Shown here: positions 50,819 through 60,421 of the stretch, piece after piece | Layout of the letters: each line of letters starts with the position of its first letter | Numbering within the stretch: position 1 is the first letter of the stretch | Source of the DNA: Chitinophagaceae bacterium | GTDB taxonomy: Bacteria > Bacteroidota > Bacteroidia > Chitinophagales > Chitinophagaceae | Length of the DNA: 64,000 nt | Direction: 5' to 3' | Assembly (NCBI GenBank): GCA_013140985.1 | Contig: JABFRU010000053.1 | Location: forward strand, 1 to 64,000 | Program-made: the position numbers and the translations under genes | Notes under the pieces: generated by a model | The model's input: the letters and a program-made list of their open reading frames with translations, nothing else | Told to the model about the DNA's origin: nothing | The model's database searches: none

Positions 50819-53236
50819 ATGAAAAAACAACTACTGCCCTTACCTAAATTCTTTTTTGGTATTACTTTATTTTTGATCGCTTCCGTTTCAAAAGCACAGG
50901 ATATTCCTGTTACTATCAAAGTGATCAATCACAAGAAAGAGCCGGTCACATTCGCTACTGTCATAGTTACTAACCATGCCGACAGTAATCAGGTATTTAA
51001 GAAAGTAGCAGACAGCAGTGGCAAAGCTGTCTTTCAACTTAAAAAGAACGGGCAGTATGCGGTAAGTATCACTTCCGTCAATTATCAGCCGATAGAAAAA
51101 GGTATCATTGTTTCCGGCGGACAAACTGTTTTCAGTTTTACAACAGAACCATTACCCAAGTCAATGCAGGGAGTAGTCGTTACTTCCAAAAAACCATTGA
51201 TGCGGCAGGAAGATGATAAAACAATTGTTGATCCCGAACCGATAGCTGCCACTTCCACTAATGGATATGAGATCATAGAAAAAATTCCCGGTTTGTTCGT
51301 TGACCAGGATGGAAATATTTATATCAGCAGTCTTACGCCTGCTGCAGTGCAGATCAATGGGCGGGATATGAAAATGAGCCCGGAGGATATGGCGACATTA
51401 CTGAAAAACCTTCCTCCCAATGCTATTGCTAAGATCGAGATCGTAAGAACACCTTCCGCAAAATATGATGCATCAGGCAGCGGCGGCGTAGTGAATGTTG
51501 TATTGAAAAAAGGGGTAAAGTTGGGGATGACAGGAAGTATAACAGGCGGTATGCAACAGGGAACCTACGGCAACCAGTTCCTCGGGTTCAACCTGAATAA
51601 TAACGATGGCAAAAGATCATCGAACATTAATATCAGCGTTGGTAATCGCAACAATTATGAGCGGATCAAAACTGATCGTTTCTTTGCTCCCGACTCTGTA
51701 TTGCAGCAGGATGCATACACCCGGTATATGAGTAAGAACATATATGCTTCTTATAGTACTACCTGGCAACTCAGCAAGAAGTGGGAATTTACCTATGACG
51801 GCGACATCAGTTATAATAAATATGATAACCGTTCTCATAACACAAATGGCATAAATAAGATCAGTACAGCACAGCAACTTTCCTATAGTCTCAATAATGT
51901 GAACAATGATGGATATACATTATCCATTGGCAGTGGTTTCGAAACAAAGTATAAGATCGACAGCACAGGATCTGAATGGACCAATGACTTTTATTTCACA
52001 CACTCTATCGGGCGGGCCGACCAGGTCTTTCAAACAAGTTATTTCTTTCCTGCTTTTCCTGAAGGCCGCGGCGATGGTACTATTGATAATGACCGGGATT
52101 ATTTTACCGGCCGTTCGGATCTTAAATTAAAAATGAAGGACAAATTCACTTTTGAATCCGGCGTACAGGTAACGATAAATTCTTTTCGCAATTACACCGC
52201 TTATTTCAATGAAACAAGCGGTGTTCGTACAAAGGATCCGGGACGTACCAATACATTCCGTTCCAATACCAATGTCAATTCGTTGTACCTGCAGGGATCA
52301 AAAACATTTGGAGATAATTTTATTCTCAAATTCGGTACAAGGCTGGAGAACACCAATATGAAAGGGCAACAACTTGTTCCGGGTGATACTTCTTTTAGTA
52401 TTCAACGAACCGATCTTTTTCCTTATGTCTATTTAAGTAAAGCATTAATGAAAATTGCAGGCTTTGAACTAAGGGGCTACCTCGTTTACCGCCGCACTAT
52501 TTCAAGACCTTCCTATACACAATTGAATCCTTTCCGCCGTTATGTGGACCAGTTTCTCACAGAAGCAGGTAATCCTTCATTACGTCCGCAGTTCACCAAT
52601 AATTATGAATTCAATATCAGCGTAGATGAAACTCCTTTATTAGCTGTTGGTATCAATGATACAAAAGATATTTTCACTAACGTCGTTTACCAATCGGATA
52701 CCAGCCAGAGCCAGGCCTTGCGAACCTTTGATAATGTAGGCAAGAACAAAGAATGGTATTTAAGAGGGCTTGGCGCATTGCCACCCGGTGGTAAATATTT
52801 CTTTGTGTTCGGCGCACAGTACAATCATAATTTCTACCGGGGATTGTATGAGAATAAACCATTGTCGTTCAAAAAAGGAACCTGGACCTTGTTCACTTAC
52901 CATTCATTGAAACTTGACAAGAGATCAAACTTTACGATGAATGGTTTTATACGGTTCAAAGGCCAGCAACAATTTTATGAGCTTTCTTCTTTTGGCCAAT
53001 TAAGCAGCAGCATCAACAGAAAATTCTTTAAAGACAAACTCACTGTTACATTGAGCATGAATGATATTTTCTACACTAATAAGAATGATTTTACCATCAA
53101 ACAAGGTTCGGTGAATGCCAGCGGCTACCGGCAGGGCGACACAAGGCGTTTCGGCATCAATCTCCGTTACAATTTTGGTATCCGGAAAAAAGAGGAGAAC
53201 AATAATTCAATTCAAACTGAAGTGCCTAATAACTAA
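50819..53236 (+). CDS. TonB-dependent receptor, outer-membrane beta-barrel family
   Basis: 805 residues with a signal peptide (cleavage near SKAQ, residue 27). An N-terminal CarboxypepD_reg-like domain (about 30-115, PVTFATVIVTNHADSNQ) is followed by a plug (about 140-235; VDQDGNIYISSL, VQINGRDMKMSPEDMATLL, YDASGSGGVVNVVLKKG). A long barrel of the OMP_b-brl_3 type makes up the rest, ending in RFGINLRYNFG and a short charged tail. It imports an unknown substrate. It is of a different subfamily from the receptor at 36799-39312. It ends on shared bases with the convergent oxidase gene. Confidence 0.88.
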   Translation: MKKQLLPLPKFFFGITLFLIASVSKAQDIPVTIKVINHKKEPVTFATVIVTNHADSNQVFKKVADSSGKAVFQLKKNGQYAVSITSVNYQPIEKGIIVSGGQTVFSFTTEPLPKSMQGVVVTSKKPLMRQEDDKTIVDPEPIAATSTNGYEIIEKIPGLFVDQDGNIYISSLTPAAVQINGRDMKMSPEDMATLLKNLPPNAIAKIEIVRTPSAKYDASGSGGVVNVVLKKGVKLGMTGSITGGMQQGTYGNQFLGFNLNNNDGKRSSNINISVGNRNNYERIKTDRFFAPDSVLQQDAYTRYMSKNIYASYSTTWQLSKKWEFTYDGDISYNKYDNRSHNTNGINKISTAQQLSYSLNNVNNDGYTLSIGSGFETKYKIDSTGSEWTNDFYFTHSIGRADQVFQTSYFFPAFPEGRGDGTIDNDRDYFTGRSDLKLKMKDKFTFESGVQVTINSFRNYTAYFNETSGVRTKDPGRTNTFRSNTNVNSLYLQGSKTFGDNFILKFGTRLENTNMKGQQLVPGDTSFSIQRTDLFPYVYLSKALMKIAGFELRGYLVYRRTISRPSYTQLNPFRRYVDQFLTEAGNPSLRPQFTNNYEFNISVDETPLLAVGINDTKDIFTNVVYQSDTSQSQALRTFDNVGKNKEWYLRGLGALPPGGKYFFVFGAQYNHNFYRGLYENKPLSFKKGTWTLFTYHSLKLDKRSNFTMNGFIRFKGQQQFYELSSFGQLSSSINRKFFKDKLTVTLSMNDIFYTNKNDFTIKQGSVNASGYRQGDTRRFGINLRYNFGIRKKEENNNSIQTEVPNN

Positions 53237-54378
53237 TCAAATCTTTTTAAACTCAGGAACTCAAGCGGCTGTTTTGTTTTCCCATTTATTGCAAGATCAG
53301 CCAATATCTCTCCTACCACAGAAACAAATTTAAAACCATGCCCGCTGAAGCCACAGGCAATGGTCACATCTTTATCATAACCGGGCAAATGGTCAATGAT
53401 AAAATTTTCATCTGTTGTATTTGTATATAAACAGGTTTTTGCTGCTGAAAATTCCGCATTGCCAACAGCAGGGATATATTCAGCCACCCAATTTACCAGT
53501 TCATCTATTTCTTTTTCAGAAATATCCCTGTTCACATGATCAGGGTCGGTTTCTTCAGCAGCATGGTGCCAGGCAAACTTCATTCCTGCCGGCTCACCGA
53601 ATTTTTCTTTTGATAAAAAAGGAAATCCATACAAAGCTCCTTCTCTTTTATCATCAGCGATCAGCCAGCAGGGAAAGTTTCCAGGGAAAAAAACATTTTC
53701 CTTTTTTGGTTTTACCCAAACGACCAGTTGCCTTGTTACTTTCAAAGAAACGTTTAACCCGGTTATTATTCTTTCCGCCCATGCTCCGGCGGTAATGATA
53801 AGTTTCTTTGCATAATAAGTATTCATATTGCTTACAACAGTGATCTGTCCATTCTCTTTCTTCCATTCCAATACTGCTTCATTTGCATGAATGATTGCTC
53901 CCTTTTTTATTGCTTCATCTTTATAAAGTGTAACAACTTTTTCCGGCCGTAAAAAACCTGCGCGGGGTTCGCAGATACTTTCAAAGTTTGAAGGGAGATT
54001 GAATTGAGAATATTTTTTTACAGCATCTTCAATTTGTAAACAATGAATTTTTGCTGCCTCTTTCACTCCTTTTATTACCGGGTGTTCAGATGATCCGTGA
54101 TAAACAATACCCGTTTGATAATATACCTGTTCGCCGGTTAATTCTTCCAATTTCTTCCAGTTGGTATAAGCTCTTTGCAGCAACGGCACATAATCCGGAT
54201 GTTCGAAATATGCTTTGCGGATAATGCGGCTTTGTCCCGTATGAGACCCCTGTTCATGAGGGATAATGAATTGTTCAAGTCCCAATACTTTATAACCTCT
54301 TGCAGCCAGCTCATAGCAAGTTGCTGATCCCATTGAACCGACTCCAATCACAATTATATCGTAGTCATTAACCGGCAT
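53233..54378 (-). CDS. FAD-dependent sarcosine / N-methyl-tryptophan oxidase-like protein
   Basis: 381 residues. DAO-type flavoenzyme: the dinucleotide-binding motif is DIIVIGVGSMGSATCYELAARG, followed by GLEQF and the HTGQSRIIRKAYFEHPDYV segment typical of SolA/monomeric sarcosine oxidase. Near the C terminus, CLYTNTTDENFIIDHLPG carries the Cys that binds FAD covalently in this group, and CGFSGHGFKF closes the site. It oxidises a secondary amine. Its stop codon TAG shares bases with the receptor stop codon TAA. Confidence 0.87.
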   Translation of the reverse strand: MPVNDYDIIVIGVGSMGSATCYELAARGYKVLGLEQFIIPHEQGSHTGQSRIIRKAYFEHPDYVPLLQRAYTNWKKLEELTGEQVYYQTGIVYHGSSEHPVIKGVKEAAKIHCLQIEDAVKKYSQFNLPSNFESICEPRAGFLRPEKVVTLYKDEAIKKGAIIHANEAVLEWKKENGQITVVSNMNTYYAKKLIITAGAWAERIITGLNVSLKVTRQLVVWVKPKKENVFFPGNFPCWLIADDKREGALYGFPFLSKEKFGEPAGMKFAWHHAAEETDPDHVNRDISEKEIDELVNWVAEYIPAVGNAEFSAAKTCLYTNTTDENFIIDHLPGYDKDVTIACGFSGHGFKFVSVVGEILADLAINGKTKQPLEFLSLKRFD

Positions 54379-54463
54379 TGCAATTTGTACTACGTAAAAA
54401 TATATTTAATGATTACTTCATGCTGAATTTAAAAATAAAAAACGATTCCTCGTTCATTAAGCC

Positions 54464-54599
54464 TATATTTGCCCCGTTAATTTGAGCGATAGAGCATTTT
54501 GTAAGTGAACGATTTTTTCTGCTACGCATTTTCTGCTAATAGTTAGTCTTCTTTACCCTTGCGTTATTCTCAAGTATTTTTAAAAGTTAATTTTTTTAC
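54464..54599 (+). promoter_or_regulatory. Promoter element and long leader of the RRM gene
   Basis: TATATTTG at 54464-54471 is a perfect -7 element. The expected start point near 54478 leaves a leader of about 120 bases, AT-rich and with T tracts, before the ATG at 54600. Long leaders are common in cold-inducible genes. A typical -33 TTG is not seen. Confidence 0.5.
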
Positions 54600-54893
54600 A
54601 TGAACATTTATGTTTCAAATTTAAGCTTCGCAGTAACTGACGAAGACTTAAGAAGTTATTTTGCAGAGTACGGAGAAGTTACATCTGCTAAAGTTATTAT
54701 GGACAAATACACTAACCGCAGCAAAGGTTTCGGTTTTGTGGAAATGAGTGATGATGCAGCTGCTCAAAAAGCAATTGCTGAACTCGACGGCGCTACTGTT
54801 GACGGACGTTCTATCAAAGTGAACGTTGCAAGACCAAAAGAAGAAAGACCGGCCAGAAAGCCTTCTTATTCTAACAGCAACAGCCGCTGGTAA
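54600..54893 (+). CDS. RRM-type RNA-binding protein
   Basis: 97 residues, one RRM: RNP2 is IYVSNL at residues 3-8 and RNP1 is KGFGFVEM at about 42-49, with beta-alpha-beta-beta-alpha-beta order complete by residue 77. The tail is Arg/Pro/Ser-rich (RPKEERPARKPSYSNSNSRW). Such Rbp proteins in Bacteroidota bind single-stranded RNA and take part in post-transcriptional control. Monocistronic, with its own promoter and terminator. Confidence 0.93.
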   Translation: MNIYVSNLSFAVTDEDLRSYFAEYGEVTSAKVIMDKYTNRSKGFGFVEMSDDAAAQKAIAELDGATVDGRSIKVNVARPKEERPARKPSYSNSNSRW

Positions 54894-54916
54894 TAACATT
54901 ATTCTCTATGAATACA

Positions 54917-54940
54917 AAAAGCCCCGTAAAAGGGGCTTTT
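54917..54940 (+). terminator. Terminator of the RRM gene
   Basis: Stem AAAAGCCCC (54917-54925) / GGGGCTTTT (54932-54940) with a 6-base loop, 23 bases after the stop codon. It can also serve the convergent DsbA-like gene from the other side. Confidence 0.88.
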
Positions 54941-54963
54941 CTGTTTTATCGAAACAAATAATA

Positions 54964-55533
54964 TCAGGCTCTTTGTTTTGAAGCTGGCTTTTTCTTTACT
55001 TTCCTCAATGCATTTTTGATAGCCGTACTCAGGTTAGCATAAGTAGGTTTGCCGGTCACAAACACATCATTAATGAAAAAAGCAGGTAACTCTTTCACAC
55101 CTCTTCCTATTCCTTCTTTGATGTCGTCCTGCACCTGCCAGCCATACACACCGTTAACCAGTTCGTCTAAGAATTTTTTACTCTTTACGCCAGCTTCTTT
55201 TGAATGAAGCTTAAGGCTGGTAGTACCCAATGTGCGGCGATTCTGGAAAAGGATATTATGCATTTCCCAGAACTTTCCTTCCTGGCCGGCAGCTACTGCT
55301 GACTCACTGGCCTTCAGGCTACGCTGGTGGATCAGTGTGAGCGGGAAGTGACGAAACTGGAATCTTATCTTTCCATCAAATTCTTCCAGCAATTGCTTTA
55401 CTACTTCATTAGCTTTAGCACAGTCCTCGCTTTCATACTCACCAAATTCCATTAATGTGATGGGGGCATCTTTTTTACCCACAAACATTTCCTTAGGTCC
55501 AATAATGATTACTTCTTCTTTCTTTAATGCCAT
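54964..55533 (-). CDS. DsbA-like thioredoxin-fold protein with degenerate active site
   Basis: 189 residues without signal peptide. Thioredoxin_4/DsbA fold: ITLMEFGEYESEDCAKANEV corresponds to the start of the domain, FQFRHFPLTLIHQRSLKASE to the helical insertion, and GVKELPAFFINDVFVTG to the cis-Pro loop and following strand. Where DsbA has CxxC this protein has S-E-D-C, so only one Cys remains in the whole protein. It cannot make the usual dithiol, and it stays in the cytosol. It may bind glutathione or act as a chaperone-like fold. The tail is Lys-rich. Confidence 0.78.
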   Translation of the reverse strand: MALKKEEVIIIGPKEMFVGKKDAPITLMEFGEYESEDCAKANEVVKQLLEEFDGKIRFQFRHFPLTLIHQRSLKASESAVAAGQEGKFWEMHNILFQNRRTLGTTSLKLHSKEAGVKSKKFLDELVNGVYGWQVQDDIKEGIGRGVKELPAFFINDVFVTGKPTYANLSTAIKNALRKVKKKPASKQRA

Positions 55534-55866
55534 TGTTAGTTCTCCTTTTTATTTATCCGGGCTTAGATCCCACCTTGTTTAACAAATTCCCCGCCAGTTG
55601 GTTGACCGAAAGGCAATTATGCCAATCCGTCACATTAGCGAACCGGCTGAAGATAATATATTTTTATACCCAGCCAAATCCACTTGACATTAATTTCCTA
55701 ACACGAAAGTCCCAATTTGATAGTCAGGGATTTAGCAAAAAAAAGGATGACTGCCGGGCTTTTTTTCGATCTTACCTCTATTTATAGAACATCCCAAAGC
55801 CTGGCTACGAAAACCTGTAGCCATTCTGGCTTTATTACACATATTTATGATACCTAACTTTAGAAA
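55534..55866. other. 333-base intergenic region with a bulged hairpin
   Basis: No gene is supported. It contains the control region of the divergent DsbA-like gene. It also holds a hairpin at 55796-55833: AAAGCC plus TGGCTAC on the left (55796-55808), GTAGCCA (55817-55823) and, after a 4-base bulge, GGCTTT (55828-55833). A TAACTTTA element at 55855-55862 lies four bases before the ATG of the next gene. I see nothing else in the first 240 bases. Confidence 0.5.
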
Positions 55867-56526
55867 ATGAAGATCATTATTACAGGCGCCACAGGTCTTA
55901 TCGGCAGCGAAGTGGTAAGGGCTGCTATCGCAGACAGAGTTATTGATGAAATTATATTGTTAGTGCGAAATAAATCTGAGCTCCGGCATCCGAAGATCAC
56001 CACTGTTATTCATAAAGATTTTTCTGATTACGCTGCCTGCAAAGAATATTTTGAAAGGACCGATGCACTGATCTGGTGTTTGGGCATTTCACAAACCCAG
56101 GTAAGCAAACAACAATATGAAGTGATCACTTATGATTACACCAAAGCCTGCATTGATTATTGCAAACAGGCAAAGCCTTCTATCCGTTTTGTATTTGTAA
56201 GTGGCGATGGCGCCGACAGGACTGAAAAAAGCAGGACATTATTTAAGCGTTTGAAAGGAAAAGCAGAAAATGCTTTATTACAATCAGGTTTGACCGATAT
56301 TATCATTGCAAGACCGGATGCAGTAAGACCAAGAAGAAAAAATAAAAGAGCCCCCTTCGCCTATAAGTTAGTTTATCCGTTGTTCCCATTAGTAGAAAAA
56401 TTGGCGCCGCATAAGATTATCTGGAGCGATGTATTAGCTAAAGCGCTATTAGAACTCGCAAAAGAAGGCCATGATGATGAAAACACCGTAGAAAATATTG
56501 AGCTGAGGGTGTTAGGCTCCCGGTAG
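55867..56526 (+). CDS. NAD(P)-binding oxidoreductase-like protein (atypical SDR)
   Basis: 219 residues. Rossmann fold beginning MKIIITGATGLIGSEVVRAA with the dinucleotide motif GATGLIG. Further on come LIWCLGISQ, FVFVSGDGADR and the NAD(P)H-binding-like RPDAVRPRRKNKR. The Tyr-x3-Lys catalytic pair of classical SDRs is not obvious, so it is closer to the atypical NmrA/YwnB-like group. Substrate unknown. Confidence 0.75.
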   Translation: MKIIITGATGLIGSEVVRAAIADRVIDEIILLVRNKSELRHPKITTVIHKDFSDYAACKEYFERTDALIWCLGISQTQVSKQQYEVITYDYTKACIDYCKQAKPSIRFVFVSGDGADRTEKSRTLFKRLKGKAENALLQSGLTDIIIARPDAVRPRRKNKRAPFAYKLVYPLFPLVEKLAPHKIIWSDVLAKALLELAKEGHDDENTVENIELRVLGSR

Positions 56527-56643
56527 GGAAAAACCCCGGTGGGAAATACTTCATTAAAAAGATTCCGTGTAAATATCCCCACGCTGTGTATTGATTATAG
56601 GATACCCTGTCGGAATAATTTTTATTTTTAGCAAAACTTCTTT

Positions 56644-59600
56644 ATGAAAATCTTAGTCCCCATCCTTACCTGTATGATCTTATTAGCAGCTTGCCAGTTA
56701 AAAAAACAACCTGGCAACAAAGAAAAAACAGGTGCCAGGGAAGCATTGCAACGGGATATTAAAATGATGAAAGACCCTGCGCTTGGATATGTTCCCGTCG
56801 AAAGATTGCTTGTTGCAAAACAATACAAGGATCAGTTAATGCGTACAGAAGCCGCATTGACAGGCGTAGAGTGGAATTCATTAGGGCCTAAAAACCAGGG
56901 CGGCCGTTCAAGAACATTATTAATAGACGCAAATGATGGAACCGGCAATACAATTTTCGCTGGAAGTGTTGGTGGTGGATTATGGAAGACAACAAATATT
57001 TCTGCAGCAAGTCCCTCATGGATTCCTGTTAACGACCTGATGGGCAATCTTGCTGTCACCTCCATTGCGCAGGACCCGTCAAATCCCCTGGTAATGTATT
57101 TCGGTACGGGAGAAGGTTATTTCAACTTGGATGCGATCCGTGGTTTGGGAGTATGGAAAAGTATAGATGGAGGAAATACCTGGGCACAACTTGCTTCAAC
57201 TAATAACGCTACTTTTCGGTTTTGTCAGAAAGTGACTGTTAATAGTACAGGTATTGTTTTTGTCACTACACAATCAGGAGGATTGCAGCGTTCAGCGGAT
57301 GGTGGTAGTACCTGGACCAAAGTATTGGGCACAGGGCTTGGTATTACAGGCGCCGCCAGCAATTTTTCATATGATGTGGAAATAGCTGCCAATGGAGATA
57401 TCTATTCTTCTCTTTCCGGCTCTGTTCATAAATCTACAAATGCGGGAGTAACTTTTGGTGCTGCACAAACATTACCTATTACAGTGGACCGTGTTGAACT
57501 TGCCTGTGCACCTTCTGATGGTAATTATGTATATGCTCTTTGTGAGAATGGCAGTGTTGTTGCCGGCATTTTAAGAACCGTTAATGGTGGTACTGCCTGG
57601 ACGGCCAGAACAGAACCTGCTGATGCTGATCCTGGAATTCCTGCTACCGATTTTTCCCGGAGCCAGGCATGGTATGACCTTTCTATTGCTGTTGATCCTA
57701 ATAACCGGGATCGTCTTTTTGTTGGAGGCATTGATATTTTTGTCTCTACAGATGGCGCCGGCACATGGTCACAGATCAGCCATTGGTATGGCGGATTTAG
57801 CGAGCAATATGTACACGCCGACCAGCATTATATTTTATTTAAATCCGGCAGTTCTACCGAGGCCTATTTTACCAATGATGGAGGTGTTTACCGCACCACC
57901 GATGCCAATGTTGCCAATCCAACGATTACAGATAAAGGAACTAATTATGTTACTGCACAGTTCTATGCATGTGCAATGCATCCAACAGCTCTCAATAGTT
58001 ATTTTTTGGCCGGCGCACAGGATAATGGTTCCCACCAGTTCACTTCGGGCACTGTTCAGAATACTATCCAGGTAACCGGCGGCGATGGAGCTTTTTGCCA
58101 TATTGACCAGGACCAGCCGCAGTACCAATGGACATCTTATGTATATAATGACTATTATCGTTCCAATGATGGTGGCAGCACATGGACAAACTTTTCAACC
58201 GGTGGAGGGCAATTCATCAATCCGACAGATTATGATGATGTAAATAATAGAATGTATGCCTGCAGAAACAGTAACGAATATCTAAGGTGGGATAATCCCC
58301 AAACCGGTGGCACTTTTACAACAGTTGCAGTAGCTGGTTTTGGCGGGCAGGTAACAGCAATAAAAGTTTCGCCCAATACAGCCAACCGTGTATTTTTTGG
58401 AGTTGATAACGGTGATGTATTCAGGGTAGATAATGCTCATACGGGGGCGCCAACCGTAACAAATATCAGTACAGGATTACCTTCCAGTTACCTGAGTTGT
58501 ATAGAAGTAGAAACAGGCAATGACAATCACCTGCTGGCGATGTATTCGAATTACGGAGTAAACAGTATTTGGGAAAGTACAAATGGCGGAACAAGCTGGA
58601 CAAGTGTGGAAGGTAATTTACCTGACATGCCGGTACGCTGGGCCTTATTCAATCCAGGTAACAGCGACCAGGTAATTATTGCTACCGAATTAGGGGTGTG
58701 GAGTACCGATGATTTAAATGGAGGCGCTACTAACTGGGGAGCCAGTAATTCAGGTCTTGCTAATGTAAGAGTTGATATGTTGCAGGTGCGTACTTCAGAT
58801 AAATTAGTGATCGCCGCCACTCATGGCAGGGGCTTATTTTATTCGGATATTTTTACCACCCCTACTGCTTTGTTTGATGCAGATAAAAAAACAACCTATA
58901 TAGGCAACTCAATAAATTTTACAAGCTCCTCCTATAAAGGCACATCCTGGCTTTGGAATTTTGGCGATGCTGCAACTTCAACTGCTGAAAATCCAACTCA
59001 TGCCTATTCTGCTCCCGGAAAATATGATGTGACATTAACAATCAACAGTGGCGCTTCATCACTCACCAAAACCCAGTTCATTCATATCCTTCCCAATAAA
59101 GGAACGCCTTATCTTATTGCCAATGGCGGTGGATTTGAAACTAATACAAATGATTTTGGTGTTGACCATATTGCCGGCACCACCTGGGAAAGGGGAAATT
59201 CTGCAGTTGCCGGTAAAAACGGGACACATGCAGGAAGCAATGCATGGGTGACAGGACTTGTCGGTAATTATACAGACAATGGCGAGACAAGGTTGTTGAC
59301 ACCAAATTATAATTTCAGCATCGCTGGTACTTATACATTATCCTTCTGGTCGAAATACATTACTGAAACAGGTTTTGATGGTTATAGAGTAGAGTACAGT
59401 ACCAATAAAGGCACTTCCTGGTTACCATTGGGAACTACTACTGCAGCAGGCTGGTATAATTTTGCCAATACAGGCGGAACTGCAGTTTTCCCTGTCAATG
59501 AAGCATTTTTTAACGGCAATTCTTCCGGCTCTTATACACAACGGACAAGGGACGTTTCATTTCTAGCCGGAAATCCAAATGTTACATTCAGGCTGATCTT

Positions 59601-60210
59601 CAAAACGGATGTGAACACCACAGCTGCTGGTGTGGCTGTTGATGATTTTGAAATAAACGGCCCGGCCAATGTGGCGCTGCCCGTATCACTCACCAGTTTT
59701 ACAGCTTATAAGAATAATGCCGATATACTACTTAAGTGGAATACGGAAAATGAAATGAACCTATCGAAATATATTATTGAAAGAAGCAATGATGCCGTTG
59801 CTTATTCAATGATAGGAACCGTAACGGCTAAAAATCTGCCTCAAAACCAATATGGTTTTCCTGATCTTATTTCTCAACAGGTACCGAGGCCAGCAGGATA
59901 TTTATACTACCGGTTGAAAATAATAGATGCTGATGGCAGTTATCAATATAGTTCTGTTGCAAGAATAGCTGTTGAGAAAACAACGCCTTTAACTGTCGGG
60001 CCCAACCCATTCAATGATCATTTACTCGTTTATTCAGCAGCCGAAGTAAAAGGAGTCACCATCTATGATATGAATGGAAGAGAAGTATTCCGGACCAACA
60101 CTATCCTTGGTAATAAAGTTTCAATCACCCGGCCATTGCCGGGCGGAACATATGTTGTAAAAATTCAAACTGCAGAAGGTGTGGAAACAAGAAAAATGAA
60201 TAAACAATAA
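56644..60210 (+). CDS. Large BNR-propeller / PKD lipoprotein with type IX sorting domain
   Basis: 1188 residues. The signal peptide ends in a lipobox (LLAAC, Cys17). Residues about 70-735 hold many BNR/Asp-box-like repeats (KSIDGGNTWAQL, QRSADGGSTWTKV, YRSNDGGSTWTNF, ESTNGGTSWTSV) that form propellers. A PKD domain (about 740-815; WLWNFGDAATSTAENPTHAY) and a jelly-roll-like region (about 825-1010) follow. The last 75 residues are a type A type IX secretion sorting domain (VGPNPFNDHLLV, IYDMNGREVF, PGGTYVVKIQ). A lipobox together with this sorting domain is unusual. It probably acts at the cell surface. Confidence 0.83.
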   Translation: MKILVPILTCMILLAACQLKKQPGNKEKTGAREALQRDIKMMKDPALGYVPVERLLVAKQYKDQLMRTEAALTGVEWNSLGPKNQGGRSRTLLIDANDGTGNTIFAGSVGGGLWKTTNISAASPSWIPVNDLMGNLAVTSIAQDPSNPLVMYFGTGEGYFNLDAIRGLGVWKSIDGGNTWAQLASTNNATFRFCQKVTVNSTGIVFVTTQSGGLQRSADGGSTWTKVLGTGLGITGAASNFSYDVEIAANGDIYSSLSGSVHKSTNAGVTFGAAQTLPITVDRVELACAPSDGNYVYALCENGSVVAGILRTVNGGTAWTARTEPADADPGIPATDFSRSQAWYDLSIAVDPNNRDRLFVGGIDIFVSTDGAGTWSQISHWYGGFSEQYVHADQHYILFKSGSSTEAYFTNDGGVYRTTDANVANPTITDKGTNYVTAQFYACAMHPTALNSYFLAGAQDNGSHQFTSGTVQNTIQVTGGDGAFCHIDQDQPQYQWTSYVYNDYYRSNDGGSTWTNFSTGGGQFINPTDYDDVNNRMYACRNSNEYLRWDNPQTGGTFTTVAVAGFGGQVTAIKVSPNTANRVFFGVDNGDVFRVDNAHTGAPTVTNISTGLPSSYLSCIEVETGNDNHLLAMYSNYGVNSIWESTNGGTSWTSVEGNLPDMPVRWALFNPGNSDQVIIATELGVWSTDDLNGGATNWGASNSGLANVRVDMLQVRTSDKLVIAATHGRGLFYSDIFTTPTALFDADKKTTYIGNSINFTSSSYKGTSWLWNFGDAATSTAENPTHAYSAPGKYDVTLTINSGASSLTKTQFIHILPNKGTPYLIANGGGFETNTNDFGVDHIAGTTWERGNSAVAGKNGTHAGSNAWVTGLVGNYTDNGETRLLTPNYNFSIAGTYTLSFWSKYITETGFDGYRVEYSTNKGTSWLPLGTTTAAGWYNFANTGGTAVFPVNEAFFNGNSSGSYTQRTRDVSFLAGNPNVTFRLIFKTDVNTTAAGVAVDDFEINGPANVALPVSLTSFTAYKNNADILLKWNTENEMNLSKYIIERSNDAVAYSMIGTVTAKNLPQNQYGFPDLISQQVPRPAGYLYYRLKIIDADGSYQYSSVARIAVEKTTPLTVGPNPFNDHLLVYSAAEVKGVTIYDMNGREVFRTNTILGNKVSITRPLPGGTYVVKIQTAEGVETRKMNKQ

Positions 60211-60230
60211 GATCATACATATTACCTGGA

Positions 60231-60263
60231 AATGCTCCTGCTGATTGCAGGGGCATTTTTTTT
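60231..60263 (+). terminator. Terminator of the T9SS protein gene
   Basis: Stem AATGCTCCTGC (60231-60241) / GCAGGGGCATT (60247-60257), 10 of 11 pairs plus one G-U, followed by a run of six T. Confidence 0.85.
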
Positions 60264-60421
60264 GAATTCTGCAGCCAGCCGAAGGATACGGAAGATTTGT
60301 CGATGAATTTCTCTTCGATGATGATGAAATGTGCCACTCGCTCAGCAGTTCTCTTATACTATTACACCGGACAAGGAATAGAAAAACTTAAATCTATGTT
60401 ATTCTAAAGTTTTTGCTGAAA

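Noticed and set aside
55527-55787. Plus-strand frame of 86 codons in the gap before 55867
   Set aside because: Amino acid composition is unlike a real protein, it overlaps the DsbA-like start, and it has no promoter or start context.
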